Shown piece by piece: positions 1 through 11,612 of a DNA stretch of 64,000 nucleotides. A model generated the notes under the pieces. It did no database searches. It was not told the origin of the DNA and saw only the letters and a list, made by a program, of their open reading frames with translations. The translations under genes and the position numbers were made by a program. Numbering within the stretch: the first letter of the stretch is position 1; each line of letters begins with the position of its first letter. The DNA is from Alteromonadaceae bacterium 2753L.S.0a.02 (GTDB lineage Bacteria > Pseudomonadota > Gammaproteobacteria > Pseudomonadales > Cellvibrionaceae), in the NCBI GenBank assembly GCA_007827375.1, contig VISH01000002.1, positions 955,001 to 1,019,000 on the forward strand, written 5' to 3'.

Positions 1-786
1 AATGACTCTAGGGAGAGGTTCGAATCGAGATGGGCAAACCAACAAATCGAAGCACTGGTAAAGGTCTTTGATATTTTCACGGTATCCCGCGAATACCACT
101 CGCTTATCTCCCTGTGCAAGCTGCTTTAGTTCAGCTTCCTGGCTTCCAGAACCAAAAAATATCAGGCATACAGATTGGTGTTTGTTTGCTTTAAAGGCTT
201 TGATCAGTGTGTCCCAGGCTTTGCTCGGATGGTAGCGCCCAACTGCGCCAATTAAATAGATTTCAGGCTGTACGCCGAGCTCCGCACGAAGTTGTGTAAT
301 TTCAGCATCACTTAAGCGTCGGTGTGGTGTTACAGAGTTATTGGCTTTAAAGGTTTTACCGCCGTAATTTGATGGAACCTCCGAAAGCTGCCAGCGTGCA
401 TTGCATACCAGGCCGTCCATGTTTTGAAAGTGTGGCCCATTGACACTGATGTGAAGCGTGCTGACTGTTGCTGCCGTCGGTGAAATTTTTGCAACGACTC
501 GGGTGCTGCGTCTCAGGTGGCAATGGATAATTTGCGGCGTCTCCTCTGCAATCACCTTACTAAGTGAGCGTTGCACCAAGAACCGCGAAGAAATGCTTCT
601 GATTTTTACTCGGGGGTCGAGGTGATCCACAATGCTTGCCCCGCGCCTGCGATGTCGTTTGCTAATAACCAGCGTAACTTCGTTGTGAATGCACTGTTGA
701 TTGCACGACTCTGCTGTTGAGCGCTCCGAGCCAGCAAACCCTCGAGATAATATGACATGCATGATTTTTAAGGGGGCTGTGTTCAT
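1..786 (-). CDS. Glycosyltransferase family 4, 3' end cut by window edge
   Basis: The frame is open for 262 codons from an ATG at 786 to the left edge, so the C-terminus is missing. It begins MNTAPLKIMHVILSRGFAG, the usual N-terminal strand and glycine loop of a GT-B sugar transferase. Mid-protein there is VGRYHPSKAWDTLIKAF, the linker plus nucleotide-sugar domain start seen in GT4 enzymes. The visible end, LVCPSRFEPLPRVI, is the first half of the GT4 E-x7-E donor-binding motif. It would act at the cytoplasmic face on LPS core, O-antigen or exopolysaccharide; the acceptor cannot be told. It is divergent from the GT4 gene starting at 894, and the two share a roughly 107-bp intergenic region that must hold both promoters. 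Confidence 0.85.
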   Translation of the reverse strand, partial: MNTAPLKIMHVILSRGFAGSERSTAESCNQQCIHNEVTLVISKRHRRRGASIVDHLDPRVKIRSISSRFLVQRSLSKVIAEETPQIIHCHLRRSTRVVAKISPTAATVSTLHISVNGPHFQNMDGLVCNARWQLSEVPSNYGGKTFKANNSVTPHRRLSDAEITQLRAELGVQPEIYLIGAVGRYHPSKAWDTLIKAFKANKHQSVCLIFFGSGSQEAELKQLAQGDKRVVFAGYRENIKDLYQCFDLLVCPSRFEPLPRVI

Positions 787-893
787 AGTTGGGCACAGTT
801 AACCTTTAGGTGGGTTTGCATTGGAAGCCGGGCGTGAAACCTCTACAATGCGCCCTTGCGACTTTGCCGAAAAGCGGCGCCAAGGATACCATA

Positions 894-1958
894 ATGGATG
901 CGAATAAACCGGCTACAGACTGCGATTTGGTGTTGGGAAATTCCAATCGACGGTTTTCCGGTGTCACTTCTACGATGTTACAAAACCTCAGGTTTCAGCA
1001 GCACCTGATGGATGTGCGGGTGTTAGGCACTTATCATCTCAGCAACCCTGAGTTGGCAATTGGTTTTTGGGAAGCCGTTCGACTATTGCGCCGCCCTAAA
1101 GCCGATGGAAAGTGGCGAATATTTCACGCCAGGCGTAACGACGAGATGATTCAAGCGCTTGTACTGAAAAAGTTTTTCGGCGCCAAGATCAAAATTGTAT
1201 TTACCTCGACAGCGCAGCGTAGCCATTCCTGGTTGACACGTTGGTTAATGCTCAGGATGGATGCAATTCTGTCTACCTGTCAGGCAGCGGCGCGTTATTT
1301 GGCTACTCCGCCCGCTCAAATAATTCATCACGGCATACAGCAAGATATTTTTTTTCCTTTAGATGCTCGACAGACCTTATTGCGCGAACTGAACATTCAC
1401 GGCGATCGCGCTGTAGGCATTTTTGGTCGGGTTCGCGAACAGAAAGGAGTGCACTTATTTGTACGAGCCTGTATCGCAGTCTTACCGCAATTTCCTGATG
1501 TCTCGGCGGTGATTGGTGGTGCTATCACACCCCAAAATCGTAGCTTTGTCGCTGAATTGGAACGGGAAATTGCCCAAGCGAAATTGTCAGATCGCATTCG
1601 GTTTATTGGTGAGCAACCCTTTGAAAATTTACCCAAATTATTTCGTGCCATGTCTGTGGTTATGGCTCTGAGTAATAACGAGGGATTCGGATTAACCGTA
1701 TTGGAGGCTATGTCCAGTGGGGCAGCCGTGATAGCTACTGATGCGGGGGCTTGGCGTGAAGTGATTCGCGAAGGTGTAGATGGCTTTGTAGTGCCGGTCG
1801 ATGATCTCAAAGCGATTACAGATCGGTTATTCGAGTTACTTGAAAATCCCGATAAAACTAGGAACATGGGAGATAACGGGCGCGCCAGTATACTCGAAAA
1901 TTTTACTGTTGAACGCGAAGCAAAAGCGCTTTGTGATTTTTTTAAAACGTTGCAATAG
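894..1958 (+). CDS. Glycosyltransferase family 4
   Basis: A 354-residue GT-B enzyme. I chose ATG 894 (MDANKPATD) over an in-frame GTG at 810 because an AAGGA Shine-Dalgarno lies about 8 nt upstream of it. The C-terminal half carries GIFGRVREQKGVHLF, then SNNEGFGLTVLEAMSSG, the E-x7-E donor phosphate-binding motif of GT4 enzymes, then GAWREVI. This supports a retaining sugar transferase for the LPS core or a cell-surface glycan. The next gene, 17 bp downstream on the same strand, is an LpxL-type lipid A acyltransferase, so an LPS role is likely. The sugar and acceptor are not predictable by eye. Confidence 0.86.
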   Translation: MDANKPATDCDLVLGNSNRRFSGVTSTMLQNLRFQQHLMDVRVLGTYHLSNPELAIGFWEAVRLLRRPKADGKWRIFHARRNDEMIQALVLKKFFGAKIKIVFTSTAQRSHSWLTRWLMLRMDAILSTCQAAARYLATPPAQIIHHGIQQDIFFPLDARQTLLRELNIHGDRAVGIFGRVREQKGVHLFVRACIAVLPQFPDVSAVIGGAITPQNRSFVAELEREIAQAKLSDRIRFIGEQPFENLPKLFRAMSVVMALSNNEGFGLTVLEAMSSGAAVIATDAGAWREVIREGVDGFVVPVDDLKAITDRLFELLENPDKTRNMGDNGRASILENFTVEREAKALCDFFKTLQ

Positions 1959-1975
1959 ATGTTAATAACGAGATT

Positions 1976-2896
1976 ATGAGTCGAGTTAAATTTCAGAAAA
2001 AATTACTTCATCCCCGCTATTGGTTGAGTTGGTTTGGCATGTTGTTGTGGTGGTTGTTTGTGCAACTGCTACCTTTGAGCGCACAATTTTTTCTGGGAAA
2101 CAAACTCGGTGATTTGCTTGTTAAGCTAAATGTTTCGCGTACCCGAATTGCGCGCCGAAATATCGAAGTTTGTTTTCCGGGTATGCCACAAAATGAACAG
2201 GAAAACCTGGTGCGTGGCACCTTGAGGGCCACTGGCATTGGTGTGTTTGAAAGTGGTGCTGCTTGGTTTTGGCCTAATTGGCGGTTGCGCCGTCACTTTG
2301 AATTAAAAGGTTATGAGCACCTTAAAGCGGTGGAAGATCGCCACCAGGGGGTGCTGTTTATGGGCATCCATTTTACGCCAATTGAAATTGGCGCAGCTTG
2401 CGTAAATACCGCCACTTCAATTGACGGTTTTTATCGTCCCCATACCAATGCTGTTTACGAGTATGTTCAGGCCTTGGGTAGAATTTGGCGCAACAAAAAA
2501 AGCCAGGTTATACCTAATGGAGACGTTCGAGGTATAGTAAAAGCATTGCGTCAGGGGCGTACTGTAAATTATGCGCCCGATCAAGACTACGGTAAGCGCC
2601 GCAGCGTATTTGCACCGTTTTTCGGAATTCAAACTGCAACAGTAAAAGCGCCAGCACAACTGGCCAAGGCAGGCAATGCTGAAGTTGTTCCTTGGGTTAC
2701 TCGTCGCATCGGAAGCAACCAATATGAAATTGAAATTTATCCGCCGCTAACATCGCAATTGGGAAAGGGTGACGAGGCGGATGCAGCTGTTATTAATGCC
2801 TTTGTTGAGGCGCGCGTGCGAGAATGTCCCGAGCAATACCTTTGGGTGCATCGTCGCTTTAAAACGCGCCCCGATGGCGAGGCTTCTCTATATTGA
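1976..2896 (+). CDS. LpxL/HtrB-type lipid A biosynthesis acyltransferase
   Basis: A 306-residue protein of the LpxL/LpxM/HtrB family, which transfers secondary acyl chains from acyl-ACP to lipid A at the inner membrane. One N-terminal hydrophobic segment (about residues 14-38, WLSWFGMLLWWLFVQLLPL) would anchor it. GIHFTPIEIGA contains the family's H-x4-E catalytic pair. RKRSVFAPFFG-like sequence (about residues 208-218) and the C-terminal YLWVHRRFKTRP match family signatures. It follows the GT4 gene by 17 bp and is probably co-transcribed. Which secondary chain it adds cannot be told from sequence. Confidence 0.9.
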   Translation: MSRVKFQKKLLHPRYWLSWFGMLLWWLFVQLLPLSAQFFLGNKLGDLLVKLNVSRTRIARRNIEVCFPGMPQNEQENLVRGTLRATGIGVFESGAAWFWPNWRLRRHFELKGYEHLKAVEDRHQGVLFMGIHFTPIEIGAACVNTATSIDGFYRPHTNAVYEYVQALGRIWRNKKSQVIPNGDVRGIVKALRQGRTVNYAPDQDYGKRRSVFAPFFGIQTATVKAPAQLAKAGNAEVVPWVTRRIGSNQYEIEIYPPLTSQLGKGDEADAAVINAFVEARVRECPEQYLWVHRRFKTRPDGEASLY

Positions 2897-2903
2897 TCAG
2901 CGT

Positions 2904-3452
2904 CTAAAATCTCCAGTTTAGTGCGATTGCAGCGACATTAAAATCGGCGAAAATATCGGGTTTGACACCCTCTGGGTCATCTTTGAGCAATCTGTCGCGA
3001 GCCAGGCCATTACCGTTGCGATATTCAAATAAAACATCGGTGTTATAAAGAATTTTAAGAACGCTGAAATTAACACCAAGGTAATACCCGTTTTGGGGTA
3101 AGCCTGAATCTAAAGTAGCAGCTCCGATAAATGCCCCGGCACGTAGCCATGAGTTGAATTGATATTGGTAGTCAATCGCTCTTAACCCAATGAGACGCTG
3201 ATTATCTACTTCGTAGGTATCTACTCCAAAACCCAGCGCGTGCTGTTGCCGACTTCCCATAAGATTTCGAATACCCACGCTTGCCGTTATCGCATTGCCG
3301 TTATAGCGTTGATTGTCTATGGCTTCGTTACCTACCAGATATTTGACCCTGTAGGCCAGTGTGCCAAGATTTAGAAAATACTCAGCGGCCTGGGCGGGTA
3401 TCGCACAAACAAACGCATAGCTAAAAAAAAGAATTTTTAATGTTTTTACCAT
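2904..3452 (-). CDS. Small outer-membrane beta-barrel protein, function unknown
   Basis: A 182-residue protein with a clear signal peptide (VKTLKILFFSYAFVCAIPAQA, cut after AQA). The mature part is a run of alternating hydrophobic strands ending in ALNWRF, the terminal aromatic residue recognised by the BAM assembly machinery. This suggests a small 8-stranded outer-membrane barrel. I do not recognise a named family; it is loosely like YfaZ-type proteins. Its start overlaps the end of the upstream Wzi-like gene by 7 bp, so the two are translationally coupled and probably work together at the outer membrane. Confidence 0.7.
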   Translation of the reverse strand: MVKTLKILFFSYAFVCAIPAQAAEYFLNLGTLAYRVKYLVGNEAIDNQRYNGNAITASVGIRNLMGSRQQHALGFGVDTYEVDNQRLIGLRAIDYQYQFNSWLRAGAFIGAATLDSGLPQNGYYLGVNFSVLKILYNTDVLFEYRNGNGLARDRLLKDDPEGVKPDIFADFNVAAIALNWRF

Positions 3453-4873
3453 CGAAAAAAACCGCTAAGCATACTGTAATCCTCGTCGAAAACGGTGCGT
3501 CCTGTGGTTAGTGTTGCGCCTACGATAAAAGGACCTGCGCCATAGGCATATTCAAGCATCCACTCCTCGCCACTTTTGTAGTCGACGTTGGAGTAATTTT
3601 CATTTTGTATGTGTCGCCAGCGGGTGGTGAGTGAATGGCCGTTGGCAATATCCCAAATAAGTTTTGCGGTTTGCGCTGTTGCGCCAACCGCGTCTGAAAA
3701 AATTCGATTATTGGCTCCCCAGTGACCCATCCCGGTTTCATACTGTCGCAAGCCGTCGCGATAGTTGTTGTTGACATACCAACCGTTCTGCCACTCAGCA
3801 TATTCATAATTAAAATCGAGAAATGATGTTAACTTTGGAAGGTGAACTCCGAGCATTAAAGCCGTGTTGCCGAGGTGATAATTAGAGCTGAAAGATGTGT
3901 CCTCGCCGCCATATTCCATGTACACGGAAACCGGGAATTTTCCGGTGAAGGTATAACGAGTGGCGATTGAAGACAACTGGTTCCCAAAATCGACACCCTC
4001 TTCGTCGATATTGTCCGTTTTCTTCGCATTGAAAAAGGCTTTAAATAGCGAGCTGTAGCTGTCATCGCGATCAGCTCCGCCATATTGCATGAGACGATTG
4101 AAGCCAATGGCAAAACCTTCCGCTGGCTCGAAGCTCACATGCATGCCGAATAGCCGGGGATTGCCGGTTAGGCGCTTTGTTCTATCCTGGCTAAGTATTC
4201 CGTCGGATTCAGACATTTGCGCCAGAAAAAATTCATAGCGTATGCCAAACAATGAGAGGGGAGCTGCATTGGATAGCGTAATCCCGGGAGTTGCAGAAGC
4301 GTTGGAGCTGAGAAGCATATCGCTATCCTGGAAAGGCCCAAACCAATGGGGTCTGTTTCCTATATCGACCTGCAAATAATCTGTGCCAATCGATATAAAT
4401 GTTCCGTCGGGAAATTCATCTTTTTTAAATTCGCTCTCATGGATTTGCCCTCCTACATTTACCAATAACCAAGGCGTTGCAACAAGATATCCACTTGCGG
4501 ATGCTGAATAGGTTGAATCGCTTTCAAGGCCACGTTGATTGGCGAGAAGTTGATTTTCGCCTTGCGACGCAGTGGCATTGACCGAAGCGTGCGTTATTGA
4601 AATTCTGGGTGAGTAGCGTTCCAGATAACTGCGTATGCTTGCCGATAAATTTGGGTCGCCATCGCCAAGTTTGTCGAGTGCTCGATACACTTCTTGAATA
4701 GGGATGGGGCGCTTAATAATGGGCATATTTGCAAGCACGAACAAACGCTCCACGCGGGCTTCGATTTCCGGTGACATGTTGAGCGGTAAATATAGAGAGG
4801 CACTTTGAGCAACCCCAGTAATAAAAAACAGCGCTACCAAGAAGGGGTAGGCGAATTTTGTATGGTATTTCAT
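3446..4873 (-). CDS. Wzi-family capsule assembly outer-membrane protein
   Basis: A 475-residue protein with signal peptide (FLVALFFITGVAQSASL). The mature N-terminus has the helical segment typical of Wzi (ARVERLFVLANMPIIKRPIPIQEVYRAL), followed by a long beta-barrel ending in SGFFRW with a terminal aromatic. E. coli Wzi is a surface lectin that anchors capsule; family members elsewhere often sit in exopolysaccharide loci. Here it lies between a GT9 gene (22 bp upstream) and a small barrel gene (overlapping), all on the minus strand, which fits surface-glycan attachment or export. No capsule polymerase or Wza/Wzc is visible in the window. Confidence 0.82.
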   Translation of the reverse strand: MKYHTKFAYPFLVALFFITGVAQSASLYLPLNMSPEIEARVERLFVLANMPIIKRPIPIQEVYRALDKLGDGDPNLSASIRSYLERYSPRISITHASVNATASQGENQLLANQRGLESDSTYSASASGYLVATPWLLVNVGGQIHESEFKKDEFPDGTFISIGTDYLQVDIGNRPHWFGPFQDSDMLLSSNASATPGITLSNAAPLSLFGIRYEFFLAQMSESDGILSQDRTKRLTGNPRLFGMHVSFEPAEGFAIGFNRLMQYGGADRDDSYSSLFKAFFNAKKTDNIDEEGVDFGNQLSSIATRYTFTGKFPVSVYMEYGGEDTSFSSNYHLGNTALMLGVHLPKLTSFLDFNYEYAEWQNGWYVNNNYRDGLRQYETGMGHWGANNRIFSDAVGATAQTAKLIWDIANGHSLTTRWRHIQNENYSNVDYKSGEEWMLEYAYGAGPFIVGATLTTGRTVFDEDYSMLSGFFRW

Positions 4874-4895
4874 GATTGAAATTCTTGTAGTATTT

Positions 4896-5975
4896 TTAAT
4901 GTTTTGTGTGTTCAGCGGCGATTTTCATGAGTGGTTTTAATTCAGACAAAACTTCATCGGGTTTTATTTCTACCATACAATCGTAGCGATTGTTACAAGT
5001 TGGATTGCGTCGACAGGGTGAGCAAAAACGTTGATGATAAATAATGGTGCTGGTTTCTATTCCTGCAAAAGAATAGGGGCACGATGGGCCGAACAGCGCA
5101 ATTGTTGGAATTCTGAAGGCGTGTCCCATATGAGTAAAGCCCGTGGCCACACCAACCAGTAAGGATGCATGACGAATAATATCAACGGCTTCGTCGAGTC
5201 GGGTTTTGCCCACCAGGTTAATAGCGCCTGTAGCACCGGCTATGTCATTTGCGATATCGGCATAATCCTGCCCGCCGATTATAACGGTCTTTAAGTGATA
5301 GCGGCCGCGGATACGAAGTGCTATCTGCTGCCAGTTTTTAATTGGCCAGCGTTTTTCACGGCGGGTTGTAAATGGCGCAAATACTACATAACGCTCGTTA
5401 CCATAGTCAAAGTTGAGGGCTTTGCTGATGGAAACGGTGCTCCGCTGAGGTGGCGCGATATACATTTGCCATGGTGAGTCCGGGAATCCCAGTTGACTCA
5501 GTAGATAGCGGTACTCAGAGCCTATTTGGGTTTGCTCCCCAATATTGCGGGATATTGTCTTCGTTACCAGCCAATAACTACCCTCTTTAGAGCCCAATCC
5601 AATTCTGATTCTGGCGCCACTAAGCCACGTGAAAAAGCTACTTTTTAGCAGTCCCTGCAAATCCAAAGCAATATCGTAATTTTGTTGTCGCAGACGTTTT
5701 CGCATTCGTCGGATCTCACCGAGTAGGGTGAGCCATTTTCCGGATGTGAAGAGATTGATCCAGCGCTGTTTATCCCACGGGATCAGGCGGTCGATATCTG
5801 GGTGCCCCATCAGCAGTGGTGCGTATTCAGACTCAATAACCCAAGTCAATTTTACATTTTGCTTGTGGTGTTTTAGCAGGGAAGCAACTGGGCTGGAAAT
5901 CACAATGTCGCCAATGTCGCCTAAGCGTACAACCAGTACAGACTTCTCTCGCATTGTGGTGGCTATTGAAGTCAT
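4896..5975 (-). CDS. Glycosyltransferase family 9 (heptosyltransferase-like)
   Basis: A 359-residue GT9 enzyme of the WaaC/WaaF/WaaQ type, which adds heptose or a related sugar to the inner LPS core from an ADP-sugar. Seen: the N-terminal VLVVRLGDIGDIVISSPV, the HPDIDRLIPWDK spacing, FAPFTTRREKRWP and WPIKNW in the centre, and the C-terminal GVATGFTHMGHAFRIPTIALFGPS, matching the family's D/G-T-G-x-x-H-x-A and ALFG-P motifs. The usual catalytic Asp at GVDTG is replaced (GVATG), so the exact activity is uncertain. A second methionine at codon 8 is an alternative start. It leads the minus-strand Wzi/barrel operon. Confidence 0.84.
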   Translation of the reverse strand: MTSIATTMREKSVLVVRLGDIGDIVISSPVASLLKHHKQNVKLTWVIESEYAPLLMGHPDIDRLIPWDKQRWINLFTSGKWLTLLGEIRRMRKRLRQQNYDIALDLQGLLKSSFFTWLSGARIRIGLGSKEGSYWLVTKTISRNIGEQTQIGSEYRYLLSQLGFPDSPWQMYIAPPQRSTVSISKALNFDYGNERYVVFAPFTTRREKRWPIKNWQQIALRIRGRYHLKTVIIGGQDYADIANDIAGATGAINLVGKTRLDEAVDIIRHASLLVGVATGFTHMGHAFRIPTIALFGPSCPYSFAGIETSTIIYHQRFCSPCRRNPTCNNRYDCMVEIKPDEVLSELKPLMKIAAEHTKH

Positions 5976-6098
5976 GGCAAAAAAGAAATCTCCCGGGCCT
6001 TAATCTGGAAAACGCGTATGGTACACGAAGCCGAAGAACCTTGGGGAAAAGCCCTCTATTCCTCGCGAAAATTGGTGCCAGACTCGTTGCGATAAAAA

Positions 6099-6158
6099 GA
6101 TGAAGTTTTTATTAAAAAACCGCTTGACTCCCTAAAATCTGAGTGTAAGATACGCACC
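6099..6158 (+). promoter_or_regulatory. rRNA-type promoter with UP element
   Basis: TTGACT (6124-6129) and TAAGAT (6146-6151) are separated by 16 bp, the spacing common in rRNA P1 promoters. An A/T tract (6099-6120) lies just upstream like an UP element. A GC-rich discriminator (ACGCACCC) follows the -10, typical of stringently controlled stable-RNA promoters. Confidence 0.75.
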
Positions 6159-6187
6159 CTCTCGACGGCACACGCTGCGGCGAGAAA

Positions 6188-6200
6188 GCTCTTTAAAAAT
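6188..6200 (+). promoter_or_regulatory. boxA antitermination site (plus a weaker one at 6280-6290)
   Basis: GCTCTTTAAAAAT matches the rRNA leader boxA bound by NusB/S10. It lies about 30 nt after the predicted start of transcription, where it would normally precede 16S. A second, weaker copy (GTTCTTAAAGA, 6280-6290) resembles the boxA of the 16S-23S spacer. Both are found within 340 bp of the 23S start, as if leader and spacer had been joined. Confidence 0.65.
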
Positions 6201-6518
6201 ACGGAAACGAAAGAAAGTTGTAAAACATTGCACTTAAGCGATAGCAATGAGCACTTAGCTCTTATGGAGTTGGGTGTGAGTTCTTAAAGATGCTTATCCG
6301 GTGTAATTGTTGTTACGACAGCATTCAAAAATGATGTGTAGAGACACTTAGTTATCGGCTGATATTGGGTGTGTTGGAGGGGTGTTTTGGAGTAAGTTTG
6401 CCGTTAGCCCGGTGAGCGAAAAGCACTTGTGAAGGCGCAGTTGATATCAGAAGAAATTGTAAAGATAAGTCGACAAAACTTGTTTGCGAGGCGTTATAGC
6501 GGGTCTTATCCGTTATAT
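6201..6518 (+). other. 23S leader without 16S or tRNA
   Basis: The stretch between boxA and the 23S gene holds no protein gene, no 16S end sequence (no anti-Shine-Dalgarno CCTCCTT) and no Ile or Ala tRNA. Its last part, GTTATATGGTC (6512-6522), is perfectly complementary to GACCATATAAC (9379-9389), forming the processing stem at the base of 23S. Confidence 0.65.
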
Positions 6519-9384
<2,866 letters not shown>

Positions 9385-9758
9385 ATAACAGAGCAGATCT
9401 GAGAAAGAAAACGCTCTGTGAATGAGTGAAGTTGACGATGATCGAGAGATCAGAGAAAAATATCGATACAATGGACGCGATGATTGAGTGGTAAGGCCAC
9501 AGGTCATTGAAGGTTGTTGAACAACGTATCGGATAAGCAGAAAGCGCTTGAGCGTGATGAATTGCAACCTGGTTCGTAAGAACCCTTTCGTTTCCCCCTA
9601 TTTGACGGAGTAAGGCACTGAGAGATAAGACCTGAAATGTCATACCGGTTTGCCTGATGGCAAGAGTGAGTGGATCGGACTGGCGCACCAGCCACCTGAT
9701 CTGAAGACTTGAGCAAGGCAGACAAGGTAAACAGAATTTGGCGTAAGCCATACCGGTT
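9385..9758 (+). other. Unusually long 23S-5S spacer
   Basis: The spacer is about 374 nt, against roughly 90 nt in E. coli. It has no tRNA. It contains a degenerate copy of the 5S 5' flank and first half (see 9641-9702). Confidence 0.7.
9641..9702 (+). pseudogene. Degenerate 5S rRNA 5' fragment
   Basis: CATACCGGTTTGCCTGA occurs at 9641-9657 and again at 9749-9765, where it leads into the intact 5S. The first copy continues with GGCAAGAGTGAGTGG and later CCACCTGATC, mirroring the 5S sequence with an insertion of about 18 nt, and then decays. It looks like a vestigial first 5S copy. Confidence 0.55.
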
Positions 9759-9877
9759 TGCCTGACGACAATAGAGAGTTGGAACCACCTGATCCCATCC
9801 CGAACTCAGACGTGAAACGACTCATCGCCGATGGTAGTGTGGCGCTTCGCCATGTGAGAGTAGGTCATCGTCAGGCT
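9759..9877 (+). rRNA. rrf: 5S ribosomal RNA
   Basis: The sequence begins TGCCTGACGAC and ends with the complementary TCGTCAGGCT, forming helix I. It contains CCATCCCGAACTCAG and CGCCGATGGTAGTGTGG, invariant blocks of bacterial 5S. Length is about 119 nt. Confidence 0.95.
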
Positions 9878-9887
9878 TCTAAAAAAG

Positions 9888-9936
9888 AAAACCCCGATCA
9901 GTTTACTGGTCGGGGTTTTGTTTTTTTGGATACGAT
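9888..9936 (+). terminator. Intrinsic terminator of the rRNA operon (T1)
   Basis: The stem AAAACCCCGATCAG / CTGGTCGGGGTTTT encloses a short loop and is followed by a T-rich tract. It lies 10 nt after 5S. Confidence 0.9.
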
Positions 9937-9939
9937 GGT

Positions 9940-10047
9940 CTTCTTTTACTAATATTGGCCAACATGTGAAACCGCCTGTACCGCAGGTACGGCGGTTGGG
10001 CGCCGTAGGGCGTCGCGCAGCGATTGCGAGCATGCTCGCAACCCACT
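9940..10047. repeat. Hairpin-rich spacer between 5S tails
   Basis: This non-coding piece holds a long imperfect hairpin (ACCGCC...GGCGGT around a GTACC/GGTAC core, near 9968-9998) and the perfect 14-bp palindrome GCGAGCATGCTCGC (near 10026-10039). The palindromes resemble REP-type spacer elements. Confidence 0.4.
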
Positions 10048-10106
10048 GTAGGTCATCGTCAGGCTTCTAATAAAAACGCCCTGGTTCGAGAGAGCCGGGG
10101 CGTTTT
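10048..10106 (+). pseudogene. 5S rRNA 3' remnant plus terminator T2
   Basis: The 23-nt block at 10048-10070 is identical to the intact 5S tail and trailer at 9860-9882. It is followed, like the intact copy, by an intrinsic terminator (AAAACGCC...GGCGTTTT, 10073-10106). Only the last part of a second 5S gene is left. Confidence 0.65.
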
Positions 10107-10296
10107 GCTGTGTGCCGTGAAAACGTGCGTTCCGGGCCTGTCCCGGATGTGGGCTACTCGACCGACGGTCATGGAGTACCCAAAGCAACCGCTTTGCTCG
10201 CGGGGCATGCAAACTCGCACCATCCCTGGTGCTCGGGTCTACGACCCGCAGGCAGAGCCGGCGCCCTAACTGGTACGCCAGCCCGGTTGTCCAGGC

Positions 10297-10351
10297 AATC
10301 TAGTCAAGCTTCTAATCAAAAGCCCTGCTGCGTGATGAGCCACGGCTTTTT
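10297..10351 (+). pseudogene. Third, weaker 5S tail plus terminator T3
   Basis: GTCAAGCTTCTAAT (10303-10316) matches the 5S trailer GTCAGGCTTCTAAT with one change. A terminator-like stem AAAAGCC...GGCTTTTT (10318-10351) follows at the same distance as in the other two copies. Confidence 0.45.
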
Positions 10352-10697
10352 ACTATCTCCCACCAATGAAAATTTGCCGAAACGCCCTTCGGTGCGGACT
10401 ATTCGTCAAACGATCACTCACTGTAATACCTGGGTAACTCAACTCAATCCATTTCCAGCTTGAGCACTTAGTGCTATGCATTAATTACTCGATCCCTGCG
10501 CGAGGCTTGGCTGTGTCGAATAAAGGTAAGCCTGAACCCAATATTTGTCTAAAGCAATCTAAGCAGAATTTGGTGGGGATGGTGGCTTTCGCAGCGAATC
10601 TGGCGTGCGACTAATTAATTATTGGGCTAGTCTTACATGACAAGCCATGTTCCGGCAGTGGTCTTAGTTGTGTCAGGTGGTTCCCAGAGGTTTAGCG
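10352..10697. other. Intergenic region, nothing recognised
   Basis: No convincing gene, tRNA or operator is seen. A short palindrome AGCACTTAGTGCT lies near 10464. The region must hold the promoter of the solute-binding-like gene at 10698. Confidence 0.4.
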
Positions 10698-11612
10698 ATG
10701 CGCTCCGCAGTACTGGTTGCGAAAAAATTCGTTGTGTGGTGGCTGCATCGCTCGCTTATTTCGGCTTGTGTCTTTTGCGTAATTTCTAGTGCGGCTGTTA
10801 TTGCTGAGGCAAGCACGGAGATGGAAATCCGTATTCCCCCCAGTATCGACCCCATTTTTTTTCATCGAAACGCATACTCAATGGCATTATTGGAAAATGC
10901 GCTCACAAAGAGTGGCATTGACTATAAGCTGGTGCAGAGTGATGTACAGATTGGAAACCTTGCAAGATTGAGGCGTCATATTGCGAAAGGAATCTACGAT
11001 GTCAGCTGGCTACACACGTCATCGGAAATAGAAGAGGAGCTTTTACCGATTCGGATACCGATATTCAAAGGCATCATAGGTTGGAGAATTGCCTTTATTC
11101 GCCCGGAGAGCACTACGGAATTTTCAGCGGTAAAGGATCTTCAAGGTCTTCGGGTGTTTATGGGCGTTCAGGGCTTTAACTGGCCTGATGTCGCTATTAT
11201 GGAGCACAGTAAACTCAAGTTGCGTGTGGGGGTGGATCTCCCTAATATCAGGCAGTTACTTGTTAATAAACGCGCTGATTACTTTCCCCGTTCGATATCT
11301 GAGATTTGGGATGAAGAAGGTTATTTCAGCGAGCAGGGTGCGATAGTCGAGCAGACCTTTGCTCTCTATTATCCTTCAGCAGTCTATTTTTTTGTGAGTC
11401 GTGAGAATACCGCGTTAGCGGAGGCAATTAAATCAGGTTTGGAAATTAGCTTGTCGGACGGATCTTACGATCAACTGTTTTTTCGTTTTTTTGGCGAGAG
11501 TATTGACAGAGCAAATTTGCCAAACCGTAGAGTGATATATCTCGACAACCCTCAACTTCCAAAACAAACCCCCTTGGCAAGACGCGAACTTTGGTTTCAT
11601 CAGCACGATTAA
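10698..11612 (+). CDS. Periplasmic solute-binding-like protein (PBP2 fold), paralogue 1
   Basis: A 304-residue secreted protein. I chose ATG 10698 (with AGAGG about 10 nt upstream) over an in-frame TTG at 10668. A signal peptide (SLISACVFCVISSAAVIAEA) precedes a domain of the family-3 solute-binding type. It shares with the genes at 11609 and 33144 the blocks YDVSWLHT, RIPIFKGIIGWR and DYFPRS. No ABC permease or ATPase lies nearby, so it may be a ligand sensor rather than a transporter subunit. It is convergent with its paralogue, and both stop codons use the same palindrome TTAA (11609-11612). Confidence 0.75.
   Translation: MRSAVLVAKKFVVWWLHRSLISACVFCVISSAAVIAEASTEMEIRIPPSIDPIFFHRNAYSMALLENALTKSGIDYKLVQSDVQIGNLARLRRHIAKGIYDVSWLHTSSEIEEELLPIRIPIFKGIIGWRIAFIRPESTTEFSAVKDLQGLRVFMGVQGFNWPDVAIMEHSKLKLRVGVDLPNIRQLLVNKRADYFPRSISEIWDEEGYFSEQGAIVEQTFALYYPSAVYFFVSRENTALAEAIKSGLEISLSDGSYDQLFFRFFGESIDRANLPNRRVIYLDNPQLPKQTPLARRELWFHQHD

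Noticed and set aside
10110..10463. A 117-codon plus-strand frame after the rRNA operon
   Set aside because: It runs through two 5S remnants and a terminator hairpin and has no protein-like pattern.
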